This document shows positions 1 to 9,425 of a DNA stretch of 64,000 nt, piece by piece; position 1 is the first letter of the stretch, and the number at the start of each line of letters is the position of its first letter. The stretch spans positions 2,542,001 to 2,606,000 of the forward strand of contig NEEC01000009.1 of the NCBI GenBank assembly GCA_002189035.1. Direction: 5' to 3'. The translations under genes were made by a program, and so were the position numbers. Source of the DNA: Utricularia gibba. Taxonomy: Eukaryota > Streptophyta > Magnoliopsida > Lamiales > Lentibulariaceae. The notes beneath the pieces are model-generated. The model did not search any database. It saw only the letters and a program-made list of their open reading frames with translations, and had not been told where the DNA came from.

Positions 1-734
1 GGTGACACTAGACCCCTTCTGTGATCCATCGTTCGCCACTACCCTTCCCTCCGCCGGTGCCTCCGAGTCCCGCAGGTACAATAAAGATTCTATGTTGGAG
101 TTTTGGCGATTTTTTTAAGAACCTTTTGAAAGAGGCGATCATAAAAAAACCGTCAGATTCATAATGGGGAGCTTGAGATTCTGCTGTAGCGCTACTGGCG
201 TTATAGATCCTACCGCCATTGCAATTGGCTTTATGCGCAGCAAGTGGCAGAGTCTCTTCTAAGGATGTTCCACACAGATGTTCACGTCATATAATGTATT
301 CCTGAGTATTGGTGGGAAACAAAGCATTGGAAGCATTTATAACTGTGATGGCTCGTGCCAATGCCCACGTCCTGCTTCCGAGGCCCGCATTGATGCGTCT
401 TGAAGCTCCTCGTGACATGGGAAGTTGACTTAGATGCACCTGAAGCCTTTTCCGGTGAGAGTACATTCGCCGTACTGGTTATCAATCCTGGTCGGAAGTG
501 GCTGATTTGCTGTCATGTGGCTGTAGTTTACGTTCTTGCTGAGGAGCGCTATGTTGAATGTTCTTTTGAAGTGGGCTTGGTCTCGGTCTGTTAAAGTTGA
601 AATGGGCCATCTAGATGGCCCAATATTTCATAATCAGACCGGCACCTTCTCTAGACTCATTCACTCGAAAAAGAAGTTCTCGGGAGTAGGGTTTTAGCTC
701 TGAGTTGTGTTGGTTTCTTCTTGAAGATAACGAA
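1..734. other. Left-edge non-coding stretch and NFD6-like promoter
   Basis: No protein here is recognisable; the open frames near 282-594 are short and resemble nothing I know. The right-hand 130 bases are probably the promoter and leader of the gene starting at 735, because they carry a perfect site II palindrome. Confidence 0.5.
603..622. promoter_or_regulatory. Perfect 20-bp palindrome with two inverted site II (TGGGCC) elements
   Basis: Bases 603-622 read identically on both strands: TGGGCC and GGCCCA arms around a central CTAG. TGGGCC/T site II elements are TCP-factor targets enriched in promoters of mitochondrial and ribosomal protein genes. This one lies 113 bases before an ATG for a predicted mitochondrial protein, which fits. 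Function is inferred from motif and position. Confidence 0.55.
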
Positions 735-2118
735 ATGGTGATTTCCGCTGCCAGATTGACAGTTCGTTCGTCGGCGGTGCGTAATGTGGCCGCGAAGTTC
801 GCTTCTCAGACGAAATCGGCTCGCTCCTCCCCATTCCAGGCCCCCTTCAAGACGCAGGCATTCTGCCGCGGTGTTTTCAGGTTTCCATTGGTTAGTGTGA
901 ATAAAAAATTGGTTCTTGATCCTCAGCTTTAGACAATTTTGAATATATGGTGAAGGTCTCCTGTTGAATTGAGTGCGTGCATGGAGTCACTGATGCCGCA
1001 CCACACAGCTACTGCTTCCGCCTTGCTGACGTCTTTGCTCACGGTTTCGCGTAGTGGTTTTTGCTGGCTCCCTGAAGGTGTTTAAGATTGGTTTTTTTGA
1101 GTTCTTCTTTTGCTTGGTTGATTGACATTCGATGATTTAGCTATCGTTTTCAACTGTATGTTTAGTTACTATGTCATCAAGAATTGTCCATGATTAATTG
1201 AAAAGTGTTTTCGAATTTTCAAGCTTCAGTACGCCACCCTCCCATATTCGTATAATAAGAGGAAACGAATGAAAAATTGAAGCCTTGGACATCTATGTGT
1301 TATTGCTTAGTGAAAATGGCTCACTAAACATTGACTCTCCATCCATTTTCATTGTGTATGGGATGCATCTTCCTACTCGTCCTTTGCTAGTCCCCAAGTC
1401 CTCTGCTTTATTAGTCTCGTCCTATCATCTTTCGCCAACAGACAGATTTACATGTATTACTAAAACATTTGTCACCCAAACTCTTTGCGATCAAAGGATT
1501 TTTTTCTTTTTTTTTAATATTCTACCCCCCGACTTTACCATGTTTCCCTAACAGGTGCCTGTTTTCGTTCTTGCTTTAGGTATCTAGCATTGTAGAGCCC
1601 TCTATTGCGAAACTGCCCTTCCTTATATCTCTGTGAGTTGGTCTTTGAATTAGGGTGTTCAGTTATGTGCTCTTATTTTTCGAAAGATGAACATGTAAGA
1701 ACCCCCATTTCTTTCGGTACATTTTATTTGCTGCGAAGTATGTTTTTATTATCAATGAAGAAGTACCTCCGCCCTTCGTGTTGTAGGCACTAAAGACACT
1801 AGGTGAAGATGGAAGGCAATGAGGGGATAATGGACATTCATTCATTTCTGTTTTAGCACTTTCTACTATAAAACAACTCTTCTAGAGTGCAGAATGACAT
1901 TTTTCCTTTCTTTTAAATACTTACAGCCTTTTCTACTTGGTTTTGATTTGCATTTGTTTGTCGTGCTGGAGTAATTCTTAAGGTTCCGTGCAGAACCTGT
2001 GTTTACATCTCCCAGCGCTTTACGATTCATTGTCATGTTCTACTCTTTAGCTCCGAGATCATGCTCTTACTAATCACGCTTTATCATTATTCAACCAGCT
2101 TTCAACCATGATGTGTAG
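735..2118 (+). CDS. NUCLEAR FUSION DEFECTIVE 6-like mitochondrial protein
   Basis: This is a small protein of the plant NFD6 family, predicted mitochondrial and known in Arabidopsis from a polar-nuclei fusion mutant. Exons are 735-880 and 956-1077, then either a read-through end at 1085 (91 aa) or a spliced last exon at 2099-2118 (95 aa). The N-terminus is rich in Arg, Ser and Ala with no acidic residue in its first 24, as in a targeting presequence. Exon 2 carries the family core, roughly [17 protein letters not shown] followed by a Leu/Ser-rich stretch and CWLPE. In the read-through form the protein ends E-G-V. In the spliced form (AAG|GTGTTT donor, CCAG acceptor) it ends A-F-N-H-D-V, which resembles the C-N-D-D-V type tail I remember from NFD6 relatives. 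The family call is firm; the last exon is less so. Confidence 0.72.
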
Positions 2119-2806
2119 CAACTTGAAGTCCAAGAGTATCTTCTATCCTACAAAAAATTTCTGGCACACGTAAGTGAAGTTCGAGCTGATCTTGAATGAT
2201 AATTCCTGGCTTGTTGGCGAGTACTTTCCCTTTGTATTTTTTATGAATCAGGATGAAATTCGTATTCACTGATATGATAAACCATGATGAGAACAAGATG
2301 AACCCCTTTCCTAACACCTTATCCGTGCTTCTTAAAGCATTGCCCAGGATCCTCTGTTCTCTCTGTAACTGTTGATTTGTTTTCGAACCTTGATTGCATC
2401 CCTTGCAAAAGGCCCTTGCCGTGGTTAGCAATGACATGAATTTTGAACAAGTTCCCGAGTCATCGAATCATTTGATTTGGATTTGTTACTTGATAAATAC
2501 AATTTTTCTGTAGTTTGGTGGTAACTGGTGTCATCATCCTGTGTGCTACTGGAAACTCTGTTCAACTAGGGGAATAATCCCATGTGGCTGAGCCGCCGGG
2601 TATCGTTTCATGCACCATCATCCGTGCCCACAAAATCTTACCAGACACTTACATGTTTACATTTATTTGTAGGATCGATTCTGAATTATTTAAGGTTTTT
2701 AAACAGTTAATCACTCGCCATTAAAATCAGGTCAATGTTAAAATCCTAAGTATTCGAGTTACCTCGGAGATGGTTACATCGGAAAACAGTCTCAAGGCGA
2801 TTGGAT
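2119..2806. other. Gene-free stretch between the NFD6-like and DMP genes
   Basis: This probably holds the 3' UTR of the upstream gene and the 3' flank of the convergent DMP gene. The minus-strand open frame at 2102-2437 has no family resemblance. Nothing else is recognisable. Confidence 0.4.
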
Positions 2807-3487
2807 TCAGCGGCGGGATAGGGGGAATCCAATGCCACGCCGGTTCGTCGGAAACAACAAAAACAATACGCTGCAGATGATGCCGACTGCCACCGGAACC
2901 GCCGCCATAAACTCCTCCGTCTCCTCCGACGGCGAAGGACAGAAGCAGCTCACCACATTCTTGTCAAACATCGCCACCGCGACGAAAACGAAAAACGACA
3001 GAACAGCGTGGAAGAAGTCAAGGAACCGAACCCTGAAGGTGTCCGCTTCCGAGGGCGGCAGGCTCGTCGGCGGCCCGTCTATTATCCAAAGCCCCTGGAA
3101 AGTTGCCATCCCGTACCTGACCTTCCCTTTCTCGTCTCTGAAACTATCGGTGAAGCTCTGAAGAAAACACAAGGATGCGCAGAAGAACAAGAGCACCGAC
3201 GTCGTCGTCTTGGTGACGGCGGACTTGCATTTCCCGTCGTTGGTGAAAACAGGGGAGAGCATCTGGAAAGCCAGGACGGTGCCCGTGGGAAGGAGGTTCG
3301 AGAGATGAGCGGTTCCCTTGAAGGCCTTCCGAACCGCTTTCAGTCCCGGGCTTTTTCCAGGCTCCGGCTCCGATAGGAAAGGCAATGCCAAGGCTTGCTC
3401 CTCGTCGCCCGGTGCCGGAGTTCCCCCTCCCGCGGCTGCTCCGCCCAGAGCACCTCCATTTTCAGCGATGACTTCGCCTGCCGCCGG
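2807..3487 (-). CDS. DMP-family (DUF679) membrane protein, no in-frame ATG
   Basis: This is a DUF679 domain membrane protein (DMP), a plant family of small four-helix endomembrane proteins; some members act in fertilisation and others in senescence. Conserved blocks in order are HLSNLLPTGTVLAFQMLSP, SFTDSFRD, ATFQGLWIID, the FLDFFHAVLSF helix, VAMFDKNVVSCF, and the C-terminal FPTNRRGIGFPLS. Four hydrophobic segments are visible. The open frame runs back to a TAA at 3488-3490 and contains no ATG before the conserved domain; the first in-frame Met lies inside the domain. The N-terminal extension is Gly/Ala-rich, as in other DMPs. The ATG nearest the domain, at 3457-3459, is in another frame. 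Either a short upstream exon is missing from my model, or a base was lost, or the gene is decaying. The family call is secure; gene integrity is not. Confidence 0.7.
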   Translation of the reverse strand, partial: PAAGEVIAENGGALGGAAAGGGTPAPGDEEQALALPFLSEPEPGKSPGLKAVRKAFKGTAHLSNLLPTGTVLAFQMLSPVFTNDGKCKSAVTKTTTSVLLFFCASLCFLQSFTDSFRDEKGKVRYGMATFQGLWIIDGPPTSLPPSEADTFRVRFLDFFHAVLSFFVFVAVAMFDKNVVSCFCPSPSEETEEFMAAVPVAVGIICSVLFLLFPTNRRGIGFPLSRR

Positions 3488-3490
3488 TTA

Positions 3491-4302
3491 TAACGATAAT
3501 TCGAAGGCGGTGCATGGATTTAGGCCGCCTCTATGTATCTAACCACATAAGGCCTCTTTTGTGGTTGCGGTATGCTCCTCGAACTCCCCTCAAAACTTTC
3601 CTTTTCTAAGAGTTCTAATATAAGTGAATTCTATTTTAAAAAATATATAAATTCATAATTTATTATAATACTCCTAAAAAAAAGAGTCAAAATTGGAGAT
3701 TTAGATTATAGTGTAAGAGTGGAGAGTATAGGAGTTCATAATTTTTTGAAATAATTATGTTTAATTTTTTGAAAATTATAATCTTTAACCCTAAAATAAA
3801 AAATTTAAATATGTGATTAATTTTAGAAATTATTAAATTAGTGTTTCATGAATTAAATAATAGATTAATTAGAAAAAATATGTTATTGAATTCTTATTTA
3901 TTCTAAAATATATTTATATTATAGCAATAAATTATATCATAATTTGATATATTAAACTTTAGAATACATATTTTATTTTATTAAATTTTATAATATAGTC
4001 TAATATTATCACATACAATAATTTTAAAATATTAAATTGATTTTATTCACATAATATTAAAACTGATTATATTTAACAAAATTTGAAACCCATCTTTAAA
4101 TTATAGACAGTAACTAAACATTGAAATCCATGTGACATAATCATTCATTATTTTATTTCGATAATGGAGGGAATCAAAATGGGGGCCCCACACTACGATC
4201 GGTTTGTCACTTGGACGAGCATTTTCTTGTTTCTTTTTTTTTTTAATGCAGGAGAATAAAGAATATAAATGTAAATTACACCGACAGGATAAACATTTTT
4301 CA
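3491..4302. other. AT-rich intergenic stretch
   Basis: Bases 3600-4150 are extremely AT-rich, with stops in every frame. Position suggests DMP upstream DNA and the 3' flank of the FLA gene. I see no repeat structure or gene. Confidence 0.5.
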
Positions 4303-5027
4303 TCAAAACACCCATGCGATCAAGCAGACAATGCTCAGAAACAGGGCAGTGCCAATCTTACCGGCGGAGCTTTGGGAGTCCTCCGTGGAGGGGGCAGTGT
4401 CGGCGGCGCCGCTGCTTCTAGCACGCGGACGTGAGGGGGACGGGGACACGGCGGGGGAGGGGCTTCGTAGAATTCAAACGGCAGGAGCACGCTGTCAACT
4501 TCGTAAATCGCCAGGGGGAACTCTTTCCTAATCACGTTGCTGATCTGGACATTCACAATTCCGGTGGACACGTTGACCTGACTCGCGGCGGCGGAGATGT
4601 TGAGCCCGTAGACCCGGTTATCCTGTCCGCTGGCCTGGGTCCTGACGGGGTTGCTGACGGTCTGGAAAGACTGCAGGGTGTAGAATTTAGGGCAGACGTG
4701 GTACTGCACGAGCTGAACCTGCTGCTGGTTAGTAAGATTGTTGAGCGTTCCGGCGGGGAGATTGTTGAAGGCGTTGTCGGTCGGAGCGAAAACCGTCATG
4801 CCGTCGGTGGAGGTTTCCGACTGGCTGTCGATTTGCGCTGCGGCTTGATTCTGGTTCAGGAGACGCATGAAGTAGGTGTACTGGCGGGCCTCGTCCAGGA
4901 TTCCGGTGATGTTGATGGAGTCGGCTGCCGGGCCAGGTGCTTCCGCGTCAGAAGATTTAGCGCCGGAGGCCCCAAGGAGCAGGGCGGAGAGGGAGAGCAG
5001 GAGGAGGTAGCACGGCGGCGCAGCCAT
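4303..5027 (-). CDS. Fasciclin-like arabinogalactan protein, frameshifted tail
   Basis: This is a single-FAS1 FLA, a secreted cell-wall or plasma-membrane glycoprotein. The ATG at 5027 starts MAAPPCYLLLLSLSALLLG, a clear signal peptide. The FAS1 domain follows, with TVFAPTDNAFNNLPAG (H1 box), YHVCPKFYTLQSF, and an H2-like region ending in YEVDSVLLPFEF. In the initial frame translation then enters a Pro/Arg-rich tail and stops at 4335. One base out of frame, down to a TGA at 4303-4305, lies a Ser-rich stretch followed by GKIGTALFLSIVCLIAWVF, the expected GPI-anchor signal. The two frames would join with one extra base in the C-rich run near 4433-4463. So this is either a one-base assembly error or a real lesion that removes the GPI anchor. 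The gene has a single exon. Confidence 0.82.
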
Positions 5028-5075
5028 TGTAGTAGATGTGCTCAGGGGCAATGGAGAATGGGGGAATGGAGGGGT

Positions 5076-5083
5076 TTTAAATA
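5076..5083 (-). promoter_or_regulatory. TATA-like element of the FLA gene
   Basis: On the minus strand this reads TATTTAAA, about 50 bases before the FLA ATG at 5027. That distance suits a TATA box with a short leader. It is called from motif and position only. Confidence 0.4.
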
Positions 5084-6074
5084 TCAATGTGATGTTGAAT
5101 TTTGGGAGTTGGAATTCGTTGGTATTAGCTGTCTATGGACATGATATGAGATAGAGATTTCATAACCTATGCTGTGGACACTTATCTTTTCTCTCAAAAT
5201 CAAACCAACCTTATTACTACCACAAGTTGCCAATTATTCGGCTAATCGATATTCTAATTTCATCCTTCGAATTGAAAATCAACCTATTTGATATACATTA
5301 ATCGAATATAGTTCCGATACGAATCTATAAAAGATTCAAATGATACTATGCTCTTTTGATATCCAAATGGTTGGTTGTAAGAATAAGAACAAGACTAATT
5401 AGCAAGTGATTATTGAGCATGAGGAGGAGGAGTGGATTGTCAATGTGGACACATAGAGGTGGATGATGTGGGAAGGTGAACAAACCACCATGGTCATGCA
5501 TCACAACCTGGCATAACATGGCCATGTGGGCCCCCCATCTTCTAACATGTCCATGGCTAGTTGTCCACACCAACACTATTATTACCATTATATTAAATGG
5601 CAACAACCAATAATGCATTTGATAGATACATGGTTATCATTGGCTAATACTACTCAATATTTGGAACTTGATTCTCAAAATTTTATCAAATAACATGGTA
5701 GTAGATATTTGTGATGTCACAAAATTTTTAAATGTATAGCATCGTTATTTTTACGATATTCTAAAATGTTTCTATACGTCAAAAAATACGTAAAATAATA
5801 TGTTTTTATTGAATCACTTATAATTGATATTCTACTAATTCCGCTCCATTTTCAAATAACAATGGGAGATACACAACCAAAATGGTAACCTTTAATTTGG
5901 TTCATGAGGTGGTCACACTCGAGTTTTTATTTATAAACTCGAAAATCCGTTTTGGTCATCCAAACCTCAAATGAACCATGATTATTTAATGTAACAATCC
6001 TGAGAAAGAAGCTGAGATTGTAACATGTTTATTTATTAATTTCTTAATTAAATAAAATGAAGAAGAGGAATGCG
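5084..6074. other. Non-coding stretch upstream of the FLA gene
   Basis: AT-rich DNA. A 90-codon minus-strand open frame at 5346-5618 has skewed composition and no family match. No gene is recognisable. Confidence 0.4.
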
Positions 6075-6077
6075 TGT

Positions 6078-6169
6078 TGGGCTTATCGATATTGGGCTGT
6101 GAGTCGTATGATATCAAGACCAAATGGATTGGGCTCAGCATTTACCTTCTCCGTGGGCCGTATTGGGCT
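6078..6169 (+). promoter_or_regulatory. Cluster of five site II (TGGGCC/T) elements
   Basis: Five TGGGCY hexamers in the same orientation lie at 6078-6083, 6093-6098, 6130-6135, 6154-6159 and 6164-6169. Two or more site II elements typify promoters of plant ribosomal, mitochondrial and proliferation genes bound by TCP factors. Chance expectation for both strands in 100 bases is about 0.1. The obvious target would be a transcript starting near 6180-6220, but no known protein follows before the bZIP gene at 7814. Confidence 0.5.
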
Positions 6170-6640
6170 ACCAGCTGTCGTTCTGTTTCCTTCATCGCGC
6201 TGCTAACCGAACTCTACTCTAATGCTTTTTGAAAGTATTTGATGATCCGTGGAGGCGCCAGCGGTTACCGATGGCGTGCAACATTTTCTTTCCTGATGGG
6301 GGCCTCCGTCGAGTTTTCGGGGAATAGATAATTTTTAGTATGCATTTTCCTACGGGTGATCGATGTTTTTCGCTGTTGAGTTGCCAAGCGGGTAATGTTT
6401 TCATGGGAAGGCGGTCAAGGCTTCTGGAATCACGTCGATGGGCGTTCGCGGGGCGGAGTCGGCGTGTGCTGTTACACAGGTTTCTGTTGGTGTTTTTTCT
6501 AAAATTAATTGCTGTACTTAATTGTATACCGGTATGATGAATCGTTGATCTGATCAACTCGTTGGCAGGGAAATCTTTTGGATCCAACCCACCTCCTGTA
6601 TTTGTTTCGTGCCACATATAGTGAAGTTTGCTGTAGGCTA

Positions 6641-6868
6641 ATGGCAGATGTTTCTGTTCTTTTGATGATCCAAGTGAAGTTGGTGGTGCATGGAAGTGAT
6701 CTAGAATGTAAGAAACAGACCCTGAAAATTGTGTGGCATGGGGGTGGTGAGGAAAATGAATTGGATGTTTTACAGGTTGTCCTTGCGAGGAAGGAAGATC
6801 CCTCTTTCAAAGTTCTCCCAACGGAAGAAGTCAACGGCCATCTAACTGCGATCAGTGAGCGTCATTAA
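6641..6868 (+). other. Possible short coding or leader segment, unrecognised
   Basis: A 75-codon frame starts at an ATG (MADVSVLLM) and ends at TAA 6866-6868. Its amino-acid composition looks ordinary and includes a charged C-terminal half, but I recognise no family. It follows the site II cluster by about 470 bases. It could be a small lineage-specific gene, an exon of a longer transcript, or part of the bZIP 5' leader. Weakly supported. Confidence 0.18.
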
Positions 6869-7813
6869 GGTAACCTATGACTCCCTACAGACATTCGTTC
6901 TATTTGCTATTCATAAGCCCTGCTGAAGCGCTATCTGCAGAACTACGTCGCTCAGAAGGCTACACATTTCAAGTCTCACAAGCACTCATTCACATGTAAC
7001 TTGTCGCCATGTCGTGTAGTAGGATTCCGACTTGAGAATGGGATGCGCCCACATGTGGGCGTAAAGGGATGCCCTGTTCACATGGCCAACAAAGACAACT
7101 CTTCACCCCCTCTTTTTCATAATAAAATTTACCTTTCAAGATTGCATTTTTAAGAAGAAAAAAAAAAGATTTCATTTTTCAGAAGAATCAAATTTCTGTT
7201 ATTTGTTTCAGAACTTCACTTTTCTTTACACTCCACGAATCAATTCCCTTGCATCTGATAACAATATAATTCATACTTCACTTATTAACACGCCCAATGA
7301 GCCTACCATCATGCGTGTTTTTTGAAAAGCATAATTTCTTAGGAAGGAGACTGAATGATGTGGTTTTTAGACATTGTACTGTTTGATCATAGAAGAACAT
7401 AGAATGCCAAGAAAGGTTGTCTTTTTTTTTTTAAATATGTTTTGGGGATGAGGTGAATATTTTAAGGGTAGAGACTACAGAGGCACATGGTTCTTTTTAA
7501 ATGATGCACAGAGAAGTTGGGAATCAAGATCAAGTTCAAGCTCCCTAACAGCTGTTGATACCTGTTTCTAATTATCTTCTCCACTTGACCCTACCATGTT
7601 TACAGTCAACATGAGACTGCTTCCAGTTTGTTTCACTTTCTCGACAATAAAACAGTATTGAAGTTGAGGTGCTGTGTGGTGATTTATGCTTCCTCCCATG
7701 GCTGTCTCTCGCTTTATGTTAAAATGGGATTTTTTAATGTTGCCTTCTTTGTTGGTGTATATAATATCTGACACTCTTTCGGGTGCTTGAGGTCTCATTC
7801 CTTTTGTATACTT
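6869..7813. other. Non-coding stretch before the bZIP gene
   Basis: This probably holds the bZIP promoter and leader. No coding exon of the bZIP is visible here, and the short frames on either strand resemble nothing known. Confidence 0.4.
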
Positions 7814-8937
7814 ATGGCACAGCTACCTCCCAAGCTTCCCCTGACTTGGCGTCAATGTGAAGAAACAGTTCCGGTCAACCAGAATCCTCATTGGGTTGAT
7901 GAGTTTTTCAACTTTTCATCCTGCCGTCAGTGCTGCCACCGACGGTCGATGAGCGATTCCATAACCTTCATGGAGGTTGATGAGCAGCGGAAATACTCCT
8001 TCGTACATGGCCATGGGGATGAGGATTCCACGAATGCTGATGGTCATGCCTTGTGGAGGACCAACGATGAGCTCTTTTTGGATATGATTGCCGACTGCAT
8101 GGTTCCGAATCTGCCATCAGATCATAACAGCAACAATGATGAAGAGACGCCAGGAGTACTTGGGGCAGTACTGCTTCACCAACCTAAAATTGAGCATGAG
8201 GAGGAGGTGCTCCCCTCTTGCAAATCTGAAGGGCTCATTGCTTCCGATGTAGCCACCAGCTCTGAGAAAATCGTCGATCCGAAACGGATCAAAAGGTACT
8301 ACTATACTGCTGCTGCTGCTGCTGCTGTTGTGTCATGTTTTGTGTTCATAATGGTGGATGCTTTGATCAGGATATTGGCAAACAGACAGTCTGCTCAAAG
8401 ATCTCGTGTGAGGAAATTGCAGTACATATCAGAGCTGGAGCGCCGCGTCTCGTCACTACAGGTATGCTGGCAATTTATGAAGATCCTACAATGCAGATAC
8501 TTGTTGAGGATTAAGAACATAAAACTGAAATTCTGCTGATGTGAAATTGTGATGCTGAAGGCTGAAGTTTCCGTACTGTCTCCACAAGTAGCCTTTCTGG
8601 ACCACCAGCGCCTGATACTAAATGCTGACAACTCAGCTCTCAAGGAAAGAATCACAGCTCTGACTCATGACAAAATCTTCAAGGATGGTAACTAATCTAC
8701 TTCAAGTTCCCGTCCTGTGTTGTTGGTTCTCTCATAATGATGCTACTTTCAGCTCATGAGGAAGCACTCAAGGCTGAAATTGAGAGGTTGAGACGACTCT
8801 ATTACCAACTGAAGCTCAAGATGTCAACGGAGACTGCACCGGCATCACCACCAACGGCGGCCATCGACACCAACTGCAGCGCCATGGATGGGAAGTTGGA
8901 GTCAACTGAGCATATTGACAATCTTAATGTCATCTAA
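7814..8937 (+). CDS. bZIP transcription factor, group E (bZIP34/61 type)
   Basis: This is a nuclear DNA-binding factor. In Arabidopsis, bZIP34 and bZIP61 act in pollen and cell-wall or lipid-related programmes. Exons are 7814-8295, 8371-8461, 8561-8687 and 8753-8937 (294 aa). The start MAQLPPKLP matches the group's N-terminus, followed by NPHWVDEFFNFS and a HRRSMSDSITF block. The basic region is DPKRIKR / ILANRQSAQRSR with the invariant N165-x7-R173; the zipper runs through YISELERRVSSLQ and VSVLSPQVAFLDHQRL. The Pro in the zipper fits group E, whose members are reported to prefer heterodimers. Intron 1 is only 75 nt, a multiple of three and stop-free, and splits the basic region, so its retention would change the protein in frame. 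Its 3' neighbour, the 883-aa gene, is convergent. Confidence 0.9.
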
Positions 8938-9425
8938 GCAGGAAGATATTCAACCATAAGCTCTCCTGTGAAGCAAAGGCCATGCAAATTTATTGCTATG
9001 TACCCCTTGGCAGATAGGAAGGGCCCTTGCCTTGTTTGATGGGGACAGAAAATCTTTCTTTTCTAAGGTTTAGAGCTGTTATTGTGACTCTTTCAAAGAT
9101 GATATTCTTTCAAGGAACAAAAACCTGTGTTTCTGAGTACTGCAAACCAGTAATCAACTTTGCCGTACGGAAGAATCTTTGGTTGGTTTTGCACTATTAT
9201 ATACCCTGTTTGTTAAGGTTGAATTCGAAGTTGCAAGTGCATAAAATATTAGAAAATTAAACAGATCCTACACTTGGGTACAAGGGGGAGAGTGAAGTTC
9301 TCCAACAAAAGGCGAGCAAGCAGCCAGCATCCCAAGTAATTTGAATATTAAGTTAAAGAAAGTTTGGCTTTAGAGAGGCAAGCTAGAGTTCAACCAAAAT
9401 ATGGCATGCTGGATAGCAGCAAGAA
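8938..9425. other. Convergent 3' flanks
   Basis: This lies between the stop of the plus-strand bZIP gene and the stop of the minus-strand 883-aa gene. It most likely holds both 3' UTRs. Nothing else is visible. Confidence 0.5.

Noticed and set aside
282-594. Two overlapping open frames on opposite strands
   Set aside because: They show no family motifs and are likely shadow frames in non-coding DNA.
5346-5618. Minus-strand frame of 90 codons
   Set aside because: His/Leu-rich, no motif, AT-rich surroundings, and no promoter-like start.
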